DNA of 64,000 bases from Thermotogaceae bacterium (lineage in GTDB: Bacteria > Thermotogota > Thermotogae > Thermotogales > Thermotogaceae): NCBI GenBank assembly GCA_026993805.1, contig JALWSA010000028.1, forward strand, positions 1 to 64,000, in the 5' to 3' direction. The notes below the pieces were generated by a model that saw nothing but the letters and a program-made list of their open reading frames with translations, was not told where the DNA came from and ran no database searches. A program made the position numbers and the translations under genes. The first letter of the stretch is position 1. Each line of letters opens with the position of its first letter. This document shows, in pieces, positions 25,088 through 36,427 of the stretch.

Positions 25088-26170
25088 ATGAAGGTCACCG
25101 TTGTCGGGGCTGGTAACGGTGGACAAGCTCTTGCTGCATACTTATCTATGCGGGGTGTTGATGTTGCACTTTACAACAGGTCGCTAAAGAGAATAGCTGC
25201 CATAATGAAGACAAGGACCATAAGGCTCGAAGGAGAGGTTCAGGGTAACTTCAGGATAAGCTTTGCAACGACTGATATGCAAGAAGCAGTAAAAGGAAGA
25301 AAATTGATAATGGTCGTAGTTCCGGCTTTTGCCCATAGGGATATAGCCAGGAAAATTGCTCCCTACATTGAAGACGGTCAGATAATAGTCCTGAACCCAG
25401 GAAGAACAGGAGGTGCAATAGAGTTTTGGAATACGCTTAAAGAACTTGGGGTTAACAAAGAGATAGTCTTAGCTGAGGCACAGACGTTTGTCTTTGCGTC
25501 AAGACTCACAAACCCTGGCGTTGTTAGGATATTCAGGATAAAAAATGCCGTTCCAGTGTCTGCACTTCCCGCTTCTAAGAACGAGGTCCTTGAGAAAACC
25601 CTTTTGGAGATCTTGCCTGAGTTCGAAATAGCCCCTAATACTATATACACGAGCTTCAACAACATAGGGGCAGTCTTCCACCCGGCGGTTCTGCTTTTGA
25701 ACGCAGGAAGGATTGAGTCATCCGCTGGAAAGTTCGAATTTTACCTTGAAGGTATAACTCCTTCCGTTGCGAGGGTTTTGGAAAAGATAGATTCCGAAAG
25801 ATGCACAGTTATGGAAGCTCTTGGAGAGCAGCCCATGACAGCTAAGGAATGGCTCAACTACGCCTACGATGTACAAGGAGAAGACCTTCACGATGCGATA
25901 CACAACAACCCAGGTTACCAGGGAATAATGGCACCACCGAGCATAGCCAACCGTTACATTTTAGAGGATGTTCCAATGAGTCTCGTTCCGATATCTTCTT
26001 TTGGAAAGATGTTGGGAATAGAGACACCTACGATAGATGCGATCATACAAATAGCCTCCGTTATGATGAGGAGGAATTTCAAAGCGGAAGGAAGGACTGT
26101 AAGGACCCTGGGACTCGAGGGTATGAGCGTCGAGCAAATAAGAAAATTCGTCATGGAGGGGAAAGCGTGA
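25088..26170 (+). CDS. NAD(P)-dependent opine / octopine dehydrogenase family protein
   Basis: 360 residues. The Rossmann motif GAGNGGQALAAYLSMRG opens the protein (7-12 GAGNGG). The C-terminal helical domain carries FNNIGAVFHPAVLLLNAGRIE (about 205-225), whose NxxxxxHP pattern is the catalytic signature of octopine/nopaline dehydrogenases, enzymes that join or split an amino acid and a 2-oxo acid at a secondary amine. The ATG at 25088 follows GGGGGTGATGGA; an upstream in-frame ATG at 25049 has no site. Its stop overlaps the start of the cobalamin protein (GTGA), so the two are translationally linked and probably act in one pathway. Confidence 0.87.
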   Translation: MKVTVVGAGNGGQALAAYLSMRGVDVALYNRSLKRIAAIMKTRTIRLEGEVQGNFRISFATTDMQEAVKGRKLIMVVVPAFAHRDIARKIAPYIEDGQIIVLNPGRTGGAIEFWNTLKELGVNKEIVLAEAQTFVFASRLTNPGVVRIFRIKNAVPVSALPASKNEVLEKTLLEILPEFEIAPNTIYTSFNNIGAVFHPAVLLLNAGRIESSAGKFEFYLEGITPSVARVLEKIDSERCTVMEALGEQPMTAKEWLNYAYDVQGEDLHDAIHNNPGYQGIMAPPSIANRYILEDVPMSLVPISSFGKMLGIETPTIDAIIQIASVMMRRNFKAEGRTVRTLGLEGMSVEQIRKFVMEGKA

Positions 26171-27795
26171 AGGTTTTAGGTGCTGCCATTGGGAGCGATG
26201 TCCACACCGCGGGTCTTGTGATCTTCTTGGATGTAGCTAAAAAAGAAGGCTATGAAACTATAAATCTCGGTGGCGCTGTCCCGCTCGAAAAGGTTGTAAG
26301 CGCAATAGAAAAAGAAGATCCCGATATAGTCGCTATAAGTTACAGACTCGGAAAGGAACCGCTAAAAAAGCTCTTAGAAGACTTTTTCAGGATGATAGAC
26401 GAGAAGGGCCTTTCGAACAGGAGATTTTTCTTTGGCGGAACGATAGAAACGGGAGAAGTGGCAAAGAATTTTGGAAGGTTTGATGCCATATTCGATGGCC
26501 GTCAAGAGATAGAAGACATAGTCATGGTTTTGAGGGGAGAGAAGAGAAGGAAAGAGGGAAGCAAACTGCCACCCCAGACGCTCTGGGAGAGGGTGGATTA
26601 CAAAAAACCGTATCCCCTCTTCAGGCATCACATAGGTCTTCCGACGCTTGGAGAGACCATAAAGGAAGTCGAAAAAATGGCAGAATCTGGTCTCTTGGAC
26701 ATCATCTCGATCGCACCGGATCAGAACGCCCAGCAGTACTTCTTCGAACCAGATAAGATGGACCCTGCGCAGGACGGAGCGGGAGGCGCTCCGATAAGGA
26801 GCAGAGAGGATTTCGAAAGGCTGTATCAAGCTTCGCGGAGAGGAAATTATCCTTTGGTCAGGTGTTACGCAGGGACGAGAAATCTGGTCAAGTTTGCAAG
26901 GATGCTCAAAGAGACGATAAACAATGCTTGGGCGGCTATTCCCGTTTTTTGGTACTCCGAGCTCGATAGAAGGAGCGAGAGGCCCTTGGAAGGAGCGATA
27001 AGAGAAAACTTGGAAGCCATCAAATGGAACGCGGAAAATGACGTTCCAGTGGAGATAAACGACGCTCACCAGTGGGGGCTCAGGTTTGCACACGATGCGC
27101 TCGTCGTGGCGGACACATACATAATAACTTATATAGCTAAAAAGCTCGGAGTAAAGCATTATGTGCAGCAGTACATGCTGATGACACCGCATTTCTTGAA
27201 TCCGAAATACGATATTGCCAAAAACATCGCCATGAAAGAGATTGTTAAATCATTTGAAGATGAAAATTTCAGAACCTATACGATGATAAGAGCGGGGCTT
27301 TTGTCATTTCCGGCAGACCCGCACATGGCCATGGGACAGCTCGTCACCGAGATGTTCTACGGTGCATACCTTGAACCAGATATAGTCCATGTCGTTGCGT
27401 ATTGCGAAGCTATACAGAGAGCCAGAGCAAAAGAGATAATCGAGAGCGTTAAGATGACAAGAAGGGCCCTTTCCATAGCAAGATCCGGCGCTCCGGATTA
27501 CATGGCCGATCCGGAAGTTAAAAACCGAGTTCAGGAGCTAATGGAAGAAGCCATGGTGATAGTTCAGGCGATTAGAAAGCTCGGAGAAAGGATGGGATCT
27601 GAGGAACCGCTTCTGGATCCAAAGGTTCTTGCAAGGGCGGTCAGAGAAGGAATACTCGATGCTCCTGGCCTTACCGGAGGCGGTGTTGCACCAGGAAAAG
27701 TGAAGATAGACTTCTCGAAAGGAAGAGTTGATTCTGTAGATGAGGAAGGAAAACTCTTAAGAGAGCGCGAAAGGCTCAAGGAATATTTGAGTTAG
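26167..27795 (+). CDS. Cobalamin-dependent mutase-like protein (B12 domain plus TIM-barrel-like domain)
   Basis: 542 residues. The N-terminal 120 residues form a full B12-binding domain: DVHTAG (11-16) is the DxHxxG signature for base-off/His-on cobalamin, followed by INLGGAVPLEKVV and FFFGGTIE. Residues about 150-540 look like the barrel of class I mutases; the ending REGILDAPGLTGGGVAPGKV parallels the C-terminus of glutamate mutase E, and the middle (EINDAHQWGLRFAHDA) recalls KamD/OraE-type aminomutases. In those enzymes B12 and barrel domains are usually on separate chains. The substrate is unknown; the amino-acid neighbours favour a carbon-skeleton or amino-group rearrangement. The GTG at 26167 is chosen; a longer open frame from 25849 is only the opine gene read in another frame. 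Confidence 0.8.
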   Translation: MKVLGAAIGSDVHTAGLVIFLDVAKKEGYETINLGGAVPLEKVVSAIEKEDPDIVAISYRLGKEPLKKLLEDFFRMIDEKGLSNRRFFFGGTIETGEVAKNFGRFDAIFDGRQEIEDIVMVLRGEKRRKEGSKLPPQTLWERVDYKKPYPLFRHHIGLPTLGETIKEVEKMAESGLLDIISIAPDQNAQQYFFEPDKMDPAQDGAGGAPIRSREDFERLYQASRRGNYPLVRCYAGTRNLVKFARMLKETINNAWAAIPVFWYSELDRRSERPLEGAIRENLEAIKWNAENDVPVEINDAHQWGLRFAHDALVVADTYIITYIAKKLGVKHYVQQYMLMTPHFLNPKYDIAKNIAMKEIVKSFEDENFRTYTMIRAGLLSFPADPHMAMGQLVTEMFYGAYLEPDIVHVVAYCEAIQRARAKEIIESVKMTRRALSIARSGAPDYMADPEVKNRVQELMEEAMVIVQAIRKLGERMGSEEPLLDPKVLARAVREGILDAPGLTGGGVAPGKVKIDFSKGRVDSVDEEGKLLRERERLKEYLS

Positions 27796-27831
27796 AGAAG
27801 TTTGCGAAAAATTTTTCTTTTTCTCACCCCT

Positions 27832-27843
27832 GATGATATCATC
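27832..27843 (+). promoter_or_regulatory. Extended -10 within a palindrome upstream of the aminotransferase
   Basis: GATGATATCATC is a perfect 12-base palindrome that contains TGATATCAT, a TGn extended -10 (TATCAT 27837-27842). It is 39 bases before the aminotransferase ATG. The same TGnTATCAT form recurs at 51962 and 58123. Confidence 0.45.
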
Positions 27844-27880
27844 CTGTGTGTGAAAAATCTCTTTAGATGGAGGTGAAAAG

Positions 27881-29080
27881 ATGGGATTTCTCACTGAAGC
27901 CCATATAAAACTCAACGAGGAATACGGGGCTCATAACTACAAACCGCTTCCGGTCGTTCTGGAAAGAGGAGAAGGGGTCTGGGTTTGGGACGTCGAAGGA
28001 AAGAAGTACATTGACATGCTCTCTTCTTATTCTGCTCTGAATCAGGGTCACAGGCATCCGAAGATAATGAAGGCCCTTTTCGAACAAGCTCAAAGACTTA
28101 CGTTGACCTCCAGAGCATTCCACAACGATGTTCTTGGAAGGTTCTTTAAAAAGATGCACGATGTGACGGGTTATGACAAGACGCTCCCGATGAACACAGG
28201 AGCTGAAGCCGTCGAGACCGCCCTGAAGATCGCAAGGAAGTGGGGATATTACAAGAAAGGCGTTCCAAAGTATGAGGGTGAGATAATCGTAATGGAAAAC
28301 AACTTCCATGGAAGGACGATAACAATCATCACTTTCTCCACTACCGAACAGTACAGGGACGGTTTTGGACCGTTCACACCTGGCTTTAAAGTCGTCAAAT
28401 ACGGTGATATAAAAGCTGTTGAAGAAGCGATAACTGACAAGACGATAGCCGTTTTGGTTGAGCCCATCCAGGGTGAGGGTGGAATCCTCGTTCCGCCGGA
28501 AGGATATCTCAGGGATCTCAGAAAGCTCACGAAAGAGCGAGGAATACTCCTTATATTCGACGAGATCCAGACCGGGCTGGGAAGGACGGGTAAGCTCTTT
28601 GCATACGAATGGGAAGATGCAAGGCCAGATATGCTCATTCTCGGTAAAGCTTTGGGTGGAGGAGTCTATCCGGTTTCGGCCGTTCTCACGAGCAACGATA
28701 TCATGGAAGTCATAAATCCTGGAGACCATGGTTCCACTTTCGGAGGTAACCCACTCGGTGCAGCTGTTGCAATAGCAGCAATAGATGTGATCATAGAAGA
28801 AAAACTTCCGGAGAACGCCCAGAAGATGGGAGAGTATTTCAGAGAGCAGCTCAAAAAGATTGATTCACCGGTTATAAAGGAAGTCAGGGGAAAGGGTTTG
28901 ATGATAGGAGTCCAGACGACGATCCCGGCAAAAGAGATCTGTCTCAAGATGATGGGAGAAGGAGTTCTGGCGTACTACGCACACGAATATGTGGTCAGGT
29001 TCGCGCCGCCGCTCATAATAAAGAAAGAAGAGATAGATTGGGCTTTGGAAAGGATAGAGAAGGTGTTCAAGAGCTTTTAA
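27881..29080 (+). CDS. rocD: Ornithine aminotransferase-like class III aminotransferase
   Basis: 399 residues, PLP enzyme. The close match to ornithine--oxo-acid aminotransferase is seen in DMLSSYSALNQGHRHPKI (45-62), NTGAEAVETALKIARKWGY (105-123), the PLP-ring Asp227 in IFDEIQTGLGRTG and the Schiff-base Lys256 in LGKALGGG. It would convert ornithine and 2-oxoglutarate to glutamate semialdehyde and glutamate. It follows the opine-dehydrogenase and cobalamin genes with its own promoter signal and RBS GGAGGTGA and ends at a strong terminator. Acetylornithine or another omega-amino acid as substrate is possible. Confidence 0.9.
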   Translation: MGFLTEAHIKLNEEYGAHNYKPLPVVLERGEGVWVWDVEGKKYIDMLSSYSALNQGHRHPKIMKALFEQAQRLTLTSRAFHNDVLGRFFKKMHDVTGYDKTLPMNTGAEAVETALKIARKWGYYKKGVPKYEGEIIVMENNFHGRTITIITFSTTEQYRDGFGPFTPGFKVVKYGDIKAVEEAITDKTIAVLVEPIQGEGGILVPPEGYLRDLRKLTKERGILLIFDEIQTGLGRTGKLFAYEWEDARPDMLILGKALGGGVYPVSAVLTSNDIMEVINPGDHGSTFGGNPLGAAVAIAAIDVIIEEKLPENAQKMGEYFREQLKKIDSPVIKEVRGKGLMIGVQTTIPAKEICLKMMGEGVLAYYAHEYVVRFAPPLIIKKEEIDWALERIEKVFKSF

Positions 29081-29088
29081 GCAAACCG

Positions 29089-29110
29089 GGCGGCCTTCAG
29101 GCCGCCTTTT
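29089..29110 (+). terminator. Terminator after the aminotransferase gene
   Basis: GGCGGCC (29089-29095), loop TTCA, GGCCGCC (29100-29106), then TTTT. It abuts the stop codon of the convergent degV-type gene. Confidence 0.85.
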
Positions 29111-29922
29111 CATCGCTCGAACACCGCTATGCCGTAGCTTCCCGGTCCAAGGTGAACGGACAGAGCAGAAGACCTAACGGGAACTTCCTTTACATCAAGA
29201 CCAAGCTTTTTTGCATGTTCTTTCAAAAGTCTTCCTTTTTCAGGAGCATGGATGTTTCCGACAAAGACCTTTGAGTTTTTCGGTAGCCTCTCAAGGAGCC
29301 TTATCATGTACTGGAAAACCTTTTTCTCGCCCCTTAGGATTTTCTTTGTTGTTAGAGCTCCTTCGACGACTTCTATGACTGGCCTTAGCTTCAAGAGAGA
29401 GCCTATCATGGCTTCCATACCTTTCAATCTTCCACTTCTTTTGAGAAATTCAAGGCTTCCAACCGTTAGAAATAGCTTCATCGACTCTCTGAGTTTTTGC
29501 AGCTCATCCATTATTTCATCCACGCTCTTGCCACTCATTTCTAAGATTTTTTCCACATAAGCTTGGGCTACGATTGTAGCCGCCCCGGTGTCGAAAACGC
29601 GCACTCTATCATCAAAAACTTTCGAAGCGATCTTCGCGCTCCCTATCGTTCCACTGAGCTTCTCGGATATGTGAAGCGATATAACAGCATCGTTTTCCTT
29701 TAAAGCTTTTTGGTAGACGTCTTCGAAGTCGTTTGGGGAAGGTTGGCTCGTTTTTGCAAACGCGTTCTTTTCTCTCATCAAAGAGAAGATCTCATCGAGA
29801 GATTTCGTTCCGTCAAGGAAAGTCTCACCGGCGATCTCCACTTTTAGCGGAACCCAGTAAACCTTTTCTCGGAGATCGTCCGTGACATCGAGAGTACTAT
29901 CCAGAACGATCCCAACTTTCAA
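29110..29922 (-). CDS. DegV family fatty-acid-binding protein
   Basis: 270 residues with the DegV pattern: VGIVLDSTLDV at the start, FAKTSQPSPNDFEDVYQKAL (Thr/Ser that holds the fatty-acid carboxylate), SLHISEKLSGTIGSA and VFDTGAATIVAQAYVEK. FakB-type members carry fatty acids for phosphorylation by FakA, giving acyl-phosphate, the substrate of PlsY (also encoded in this window); no FakA gene is here. TTG 29922 is preferred: it overlaps the upstream MATE stop (TTGA) behind AAGGTGA. Confidence 0.92.
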   Translation of the reverse strand: MKVGIVLDSTLDVTDDLREKVYWVPLKVEIAGETFLDGTKSLDEIFSLMREKNAFAKTSQPSPNDFEDVYQKALKENDAVISLHISEKLSGTIGSAKIASKVFDDRVRVFDTGAATIVAQAYVEKILEMSGKSVDEIMDELQKLRESMKLFLTVGSLEFLKRSGRLKGMEAMIGSLLKLRPVIEVVEGALTTKKILRGEKKVFQYMIRLLERLPKNSKVFVGNIHAPEKGRLLKEHAKKLGLDVKEVPVRSSALSVHLGPGSYGIAVFER

Positions 29923-31268
29923 ATCACCTTCACCTTCCATTTCACGAATTTGAGCATCATGTATCCCAAAAGAAGCGCCAATGCGTTACTGATCGCCATA
30001 GCGTAGAACACACCTTTGAAACCGTATGTTTGAGCAAACAATGTTACTAACGGCACCCGTATCCCCCACAGCCTCGTTACATTTATTATAGCCACATAAA
30101 TGGTTTTCCCAGCCCCATTGAATGCACCCATCACTATTGAGACCATGGCAAAGAGTGGTACCGAGAATGAGACGAGGTGAAAGTATATCCTTCCCAGCGC
30201 TATGACCTCTGGATCGTTTATGAAAAAGCGTGTTACTTGGTCGGCAAAGAGGAAAAGAAAGACAGCTGATATTCCAACGATTGTGAATGTTTCTATGAAT
30301 CCCCATCTGACAGTACGGTCGACTTTTTTTAAGTCCTCTGCTCCTAAAAATTGCCCCACCATTGTCGTCACGCCCGCAGAGATGGCCATTCCTACCATGG
30401 TCAGCATGGATGTTATCCTGTTTCCGATTCCGTAAGCGCTAACGACGGCCGGTCCGAATCTCGAGATTATGCCCATTATTACGGCAAAACCACTTGCGGT
30501 TATCGCCTGACCGATCGCACCGGGAATTCCTATCTTGAAGATTTTTTTGATTAGCACAGAATCGGGAATTGAATCTCTCAGATGGAGTTTGAAGCCGAGC
30601 TTCCCGCCAAAGAGAATGTAAAGGGAGTAAACAACGGCGACGGCGCGTGATATAACGGTGGCCCATGCCGCACCAGCAACTTCCATTCTAGGAAAGCCTA
30701 TTCCAAAGATCATAAATGGGTCGAGAACGATGTTAAGGAATATCGAGACCATAGAGATGTGCATCACGACAACGGTATCTCCCCATCCCCTTGCAATAGC
30801 TTGAGAGGCCATCATGAGAAATGTGAAGGGCATTCCCAAAAAGATTATCTTTAAATATTCAACCGCATAGGGTTTTATTGGATCTCCTATTCCGAGTATC
30901 GTTAAGATCCAGTCGGAGAAAAAGTAACCAAAAACTGCCACGGCTGATGCTACCCAAAGGCTAACCACCATGACTTGCATAGCGCTCTTTTCAGCCATAT
31001 CTTGTCTTTTAGCGCCTATGTATTGGGAAACCAGTGCAGTTGCAGCGGATGAGAGTCCAAATGCAAGAGACATGAAAACAAAATTTATGGGAAAAGAAAC
31101 CGTGGGAGCTCCAAATTTTACCTTGCCGAGCTTTCCAAGCCAGAACGCATCTACGACGTTGTAGAGAGTTTGAATGAAGTTGGTGACCATAATGGGCCAG
31201 GAGAGTCTCAATAGCGTTTTTGGAATGGAGGAATTCATTATATCTATTCTCTGTCTTGGCCTCTTCAA
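29919..31268 (-). CDS. MATE family multidrug/cation antiporter
   Basis: 449 residues with 12 predicted membrane helices. The N-terminal half opens IPKTLLRLSWPIMVTNFIQTLYNVVDAFWLGKLG, the standard MATE start, and GFSXAATALVSQYIGA-like and GVTTMVGQFLGAEDL segments mark the two halves. It exports drugs or metabolites in exchange for Na+ or H+. The TTG at 31268 is 4 bases after GGGGGTAA; the later ATG at 31238 lacks a site. Translationally coupled to the DegV gene downstream. Confidence 0.92.
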   Translation of the reverse strand: MKRPRQRIDIMNSSIPKTLLRLSWPIMVTNFIQTLYNVVDAFWLGKLGKVKFGAPTVSFPINFVFMSLAFGLSSAATALVSQYIGAKRQDMAEKSAMQVMVVSLWVASAVAVFGYFFSDWILTILGIGDPIKPYAVEYLKIIFLGMPFTFLMMASQAIARGWGDTVVVMHISMVSIFLNIVLDPFMIFGIGFPRMEVAGAAWATVISRAVAVVYSLYILFGGKLGFKLHLRDSIPDSVLIKKIFKIGIPGAIGQAITASGFAVIMGIISRFGPAVVSAYGIGNRITSMLTMVGMAISAGVTTMVGQFLGAEDLKKVDRTVRWGFIETFTIVGISAVFLFLFADQVTRFFINDPEVIALGRIYFHLVSFSVPLFAMVSIVMGAFNGAGKTIYVAIINVTRLWGIRVPLVTLFAQTYGFKGVFYAMAISNALALLLGYMMLKFVKWKVKVI

Positions 31269-31321
31269 GGTTTTACCCCCAGTAATGTGGAATTTTTTTC
31301 TTTCTGAAGATACGCCGAACA

Positions 31322-31330
31322 ATTATAACA
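31322..31330 (-). promoter_or_regulatory. Extended -10 for the MATE-degV operon
   Basis: TGTTATAAT on the minus strand, with a consensus -10 and a TG extension, about 53 bases before the MATE TTG. No clear -35. Confidence 0.55.
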
Positions 31331-31398
31331 GAAGCAAGCCCAGGGAGCGGCGAGCAGCCTTTTCGAAAGTTAAAAAGCTAAAATACGCATTCATGGGT

Positions 31399-31404
31399 TA
31401 TAAT
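31399..31404 (+). promoter_or_regulatory. -10 box of the dciA-gyrB-ftsAZ run
   Basis: TATAAT at 31399-31404, 22 bases before the dciA-like GTG. No convincing -35. Confidence 0.45.
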
Positions 31405-31425
31405 TGACCGGGAGATGGTGGTTTT

Positions 31426-31707
31426 GTGAAGAAGATATCCCAGATACTCGAAGAGCTAATAGAAAGGCATGAAAAGTACAAGAAACTCAGGCTCTTTTCC
31501 GTGTCGAGCCTGTGGAAGAAAGTAGTGGGAGAGAACATAGCTTCGAAGGCAAAAGTGGTGGATTTCATTGACGGAAAACTTGTGGTAGTATGTTCTGATC
31601 CCATGTGGAGAGCGGAACTCGAGCTCAGAAAAAATGCCATTGCATCGAGAATAAACGAGGAGATCGGCAAAAAGCTTGTTAAAACAATTGTTTTGCGGAG
31701 GGGATGA
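31426..31707 (+). CDS. DUF721 / DciA-like helicase-loading protein
   Basis: 93 residues. The DUF721 core is seen: LWKKVVGENIASKAKVVDFIDGKLVVVCSDPMWRAELELRK, with the central Trp and Val-Val strands of the family. DciA proteins assist DnaB loading at the origin in bacteria lacking DnaC/DnaI. The position directly ahead of gyrB (3 bases) is the classic one. Only the DUF721 domain is present. GTG start behind GGGAGATGG. Confidence 0.85.
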   Translation: MKKISQILEELIERHEKYKKLRLFSVSSLWKKVVGENIASKAKVVDFIDGKLVVVCSDPMWRAELELRKNAIASRINEEIGKKLVKTIVLRRG

Positions 31708-34115
<2,408 letters not shown>

Positions 34116-35386
34116 ACATCGGTTCCAGAAGCACAAAAGGTGCGGTTATTATGAGAGATGGCGAAAAATACACTGTTTTAGGATACATTTCAGTTGATTC
34201 AAGGGGAATAGAAAATGGAGATATAAAAGACGTGAGTTCCTTTAAAGAGAACATGATGTACATCATGGATGAACTGGAAAAACAGTTCCCGAAATTGGGC
34301 AAATCTATATTCCTTTTTTCTTTTAGCACTGATAGATTCCTGTTGAGTGAGCATTCGGAAGAGGATGAACTTGCTGGTGAGGATGAAGAAGATAAGTTGA
34401 TCACAGAAGAAATGCTTGATACTCTGAGAGAAAAGGCATTGGAAAGACTTTCGGGATCAGAGCATGGTTACAGGGTTTTTCATTTTTATCCCAAAAGGTT
34501 TCTCATAGATGAAAAGCGAGTCGTTTTCAACCCTGTAGATATGAAGGCAAAGAAGCTGACAATGGAATTCATAGCCGTTAAGGCAGATAGTTCGCTGGCT
34601 GAGCCATTGAAAGCTACCATAGAAGATTCACTTGGAGTGGAAATTTCTTTGTTCTCTTCTCCGATAGTGGCTGCCGAAGGTGTACTAACTGCGACGGAAA
34701 AAGACAGTGGTGTGGTGATGGTAGACTTAGGTCACGATTTCACCACGCTCGTGGCCTATCTCAACGGTATTCCAATAGATCTTCATGTAATTCCAGTGGG
34801 TATAAGGCACGTGATCAAGGACATCGCGTACGTTTTGGGTACTTCAATCGGTGAAGCAGAAACGCTTTTAAGAAATTATGGAAGTGCCCTATATGAATCT
34901 CGGCAGGAGGAGATGTTTGATATAGAATATAAAGCACTCGACGGAAGGACGCTCAAAAGAGTTTCTGTGGAAAAACTTTCTCTGATAATAAATGCCAGGG
35001 TCAGGGAGATTCTAAACAAAGCTCGGAGGATTTTTAAGGATCTGGAAAGGAATGTTCCAGAATACAGGGAGAACGGTATTCCCGGTGGCATTGTTTTAAC
35101 AGGTGGAGGAGCGAAGATTAAAGGTATAACGGATATTGCCGGACAAGTTTTTAGAACGAATATAAGAGTAGGAACATTCTTGCGTTCTATAACTGGGGAG
35201 TACCCTGAGATCGAAGGTGGAGAAGAGGTGGCCGATGATCCATTGTTCTCAGCCGTGTTCGGAAATATTCTCGAATTTGATAAAGCAGCTGGAGAAGGCA
35301 GATTTTCCAGGAAGAAAAAAAGAAATCTCGTGGATACCATAATAAAGTTCTTCAAGAGCCTTATCGGATGACAGGAGGTAAGAGTG

Positions 35387-36415
35387 ATGGGATTTGAACT
35401 CGAGAGAGGGCCGCGAGAAGGGCTTCCTTATCCTTCGATAAAGGTGATGGGAGTTGGAGGAGCTGGAAACAACGCTGTCAATAGGATGATCGACCTTGGG
35501 ATACATGGCGTTGAATTCATCGCTGTTAATACGGATGTGCAGGTACTCGATGCTTCGAAGGCACCGGTAAAGCTTCAGATAGGAAGAAAGGTTACAAGGG
35601 GACTTGGAGCAGGTGGAGATCCAAGTAAAGGAAAAAGTGCTGCCGAAGAAAGTAAGGAGGAGATACGTAGGATTTTGGAAGGAACCGATATGCTCTTCAT
35701 AACAGCAGGGTTTGGTGGTGGTACCGGTACAGGGGCTTCTCCTGTAATAGCAGAAATTGCTAAGGAAATGGGAATATTGACTGTGGCTATAGTTACCACT
35801 CCTTTCTTCTTCGAAGGGAAAACCCGTTGGATGAACGCTGTGGAAGGTTTGAGAGAAATAAAGGATAAGGTTGATACGTTGATAAGAATTTCAAACAACA
35901 AACTCTTGGAAGAGCCAGATGTAGAAATTGCAAAAGCCTTTTTCCTGGCTGATGAAGTTCTCCATCAGGGAGTTAAGGGGATCTCTGAACTCATAACCAA
36001 GCGTGGAATAATAAATCTGGACTTTGCCGATATAGAATCGATCATGAGAAATGCTGGTGCCGCTCTCCTCGGAACAGGGGTTGGAAAGGGAGATAGCAGG
36101 GCTATCGTGGCGGCGAAAAGTGCTATGGAGAGCAGATTTATAGATTACCCCGTTGAAGATGCTCAGGCCCTTATAGTGAACATAACAGCCCCACAAAATG
36201 CAAAGATGCGGGAAATACAAGATGCCATGAGATTTATACGTCAGAATATGAGTGAAGATACAGACATAATGTTTGGACTCATGTATGACGAAGAAATGCC
36301 CGATGATGAGATAAGGATAACGCTGATAGCCACGAGATTCGAAGAAGACGAAAGAATACTCATTCCCGATGAGGACATTCCTACCATCTTCTGGAAGGGT
36401 ATAGACCTCCGTTAG
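35387..36415 (+). CDS. ftsZ: Cell division protein FtsZ
   Basis: 342 residues, tubulin-like GTPase forming the division ring. GTP-binding G-box GGGTGTG is at 110-116, the N-terminal loop VGGAGNNAVNRM at about 23-34, and the T7 catalytic loop NLDFADIESIMRNAGAALLG around 205-225. The variable linker is nearly absent; the chain ends DEDIPTIFWKGIDLR, a likely conserved tail peptide for FtsA. ATG 35387 with AGGAGGT 7 bases upstream. Confidence 0.97.
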   Translation: MGFELERGPREGLPYPSIKVMGVGGAGNNAVNRMIDLGIHGVEFIAVNTDVQVLDASKAPVKLQIGRKVTRGLGAGGDPSKGKSAAEESKEEIRRILEGTDMLFITAGFGGGTGTGASPVIAEIAKEMGILTVAIVTTPFFFEGKTRWMNAVEGLREIKDKVDTLIRISNNKLLEEPDVEIAKAFFLADEVLHQGVKGISELITKRGIINLDFADIESIMRNAGAALLGTGVGKGDSRAIVAAKSAMESRFIDYPVEDAQALIVNITAPQNAKMREIQDAMRFIRQNMSEDTDIMFGLMYDEEMPDDEIRITLIATRFEEDERILIPDEDIPTIFWKGIDLR

Positions 36416-36427
36416 AGGTGATGCTTG

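Noticed and set aside
25849-26166. Extra N-terminal 106 codons of the B12 protein
   Set aside because: They overlap the opine dehydrogenase gene in another frame, are Arg/Ser-rich and lack a ribosome site.
26374-27192. Long open frame antisense to the B12 protein
   Set aside because: Cys/Phe/His-rich nonsense composition and no start signal; the sense gene has clear motifs.
29110-31268. DegV-MATE pair as a fatty-acid export system
   Set aside because: Only adjacency supports it; FakA is absent and MATE transporters do not normally carry fatty acids.
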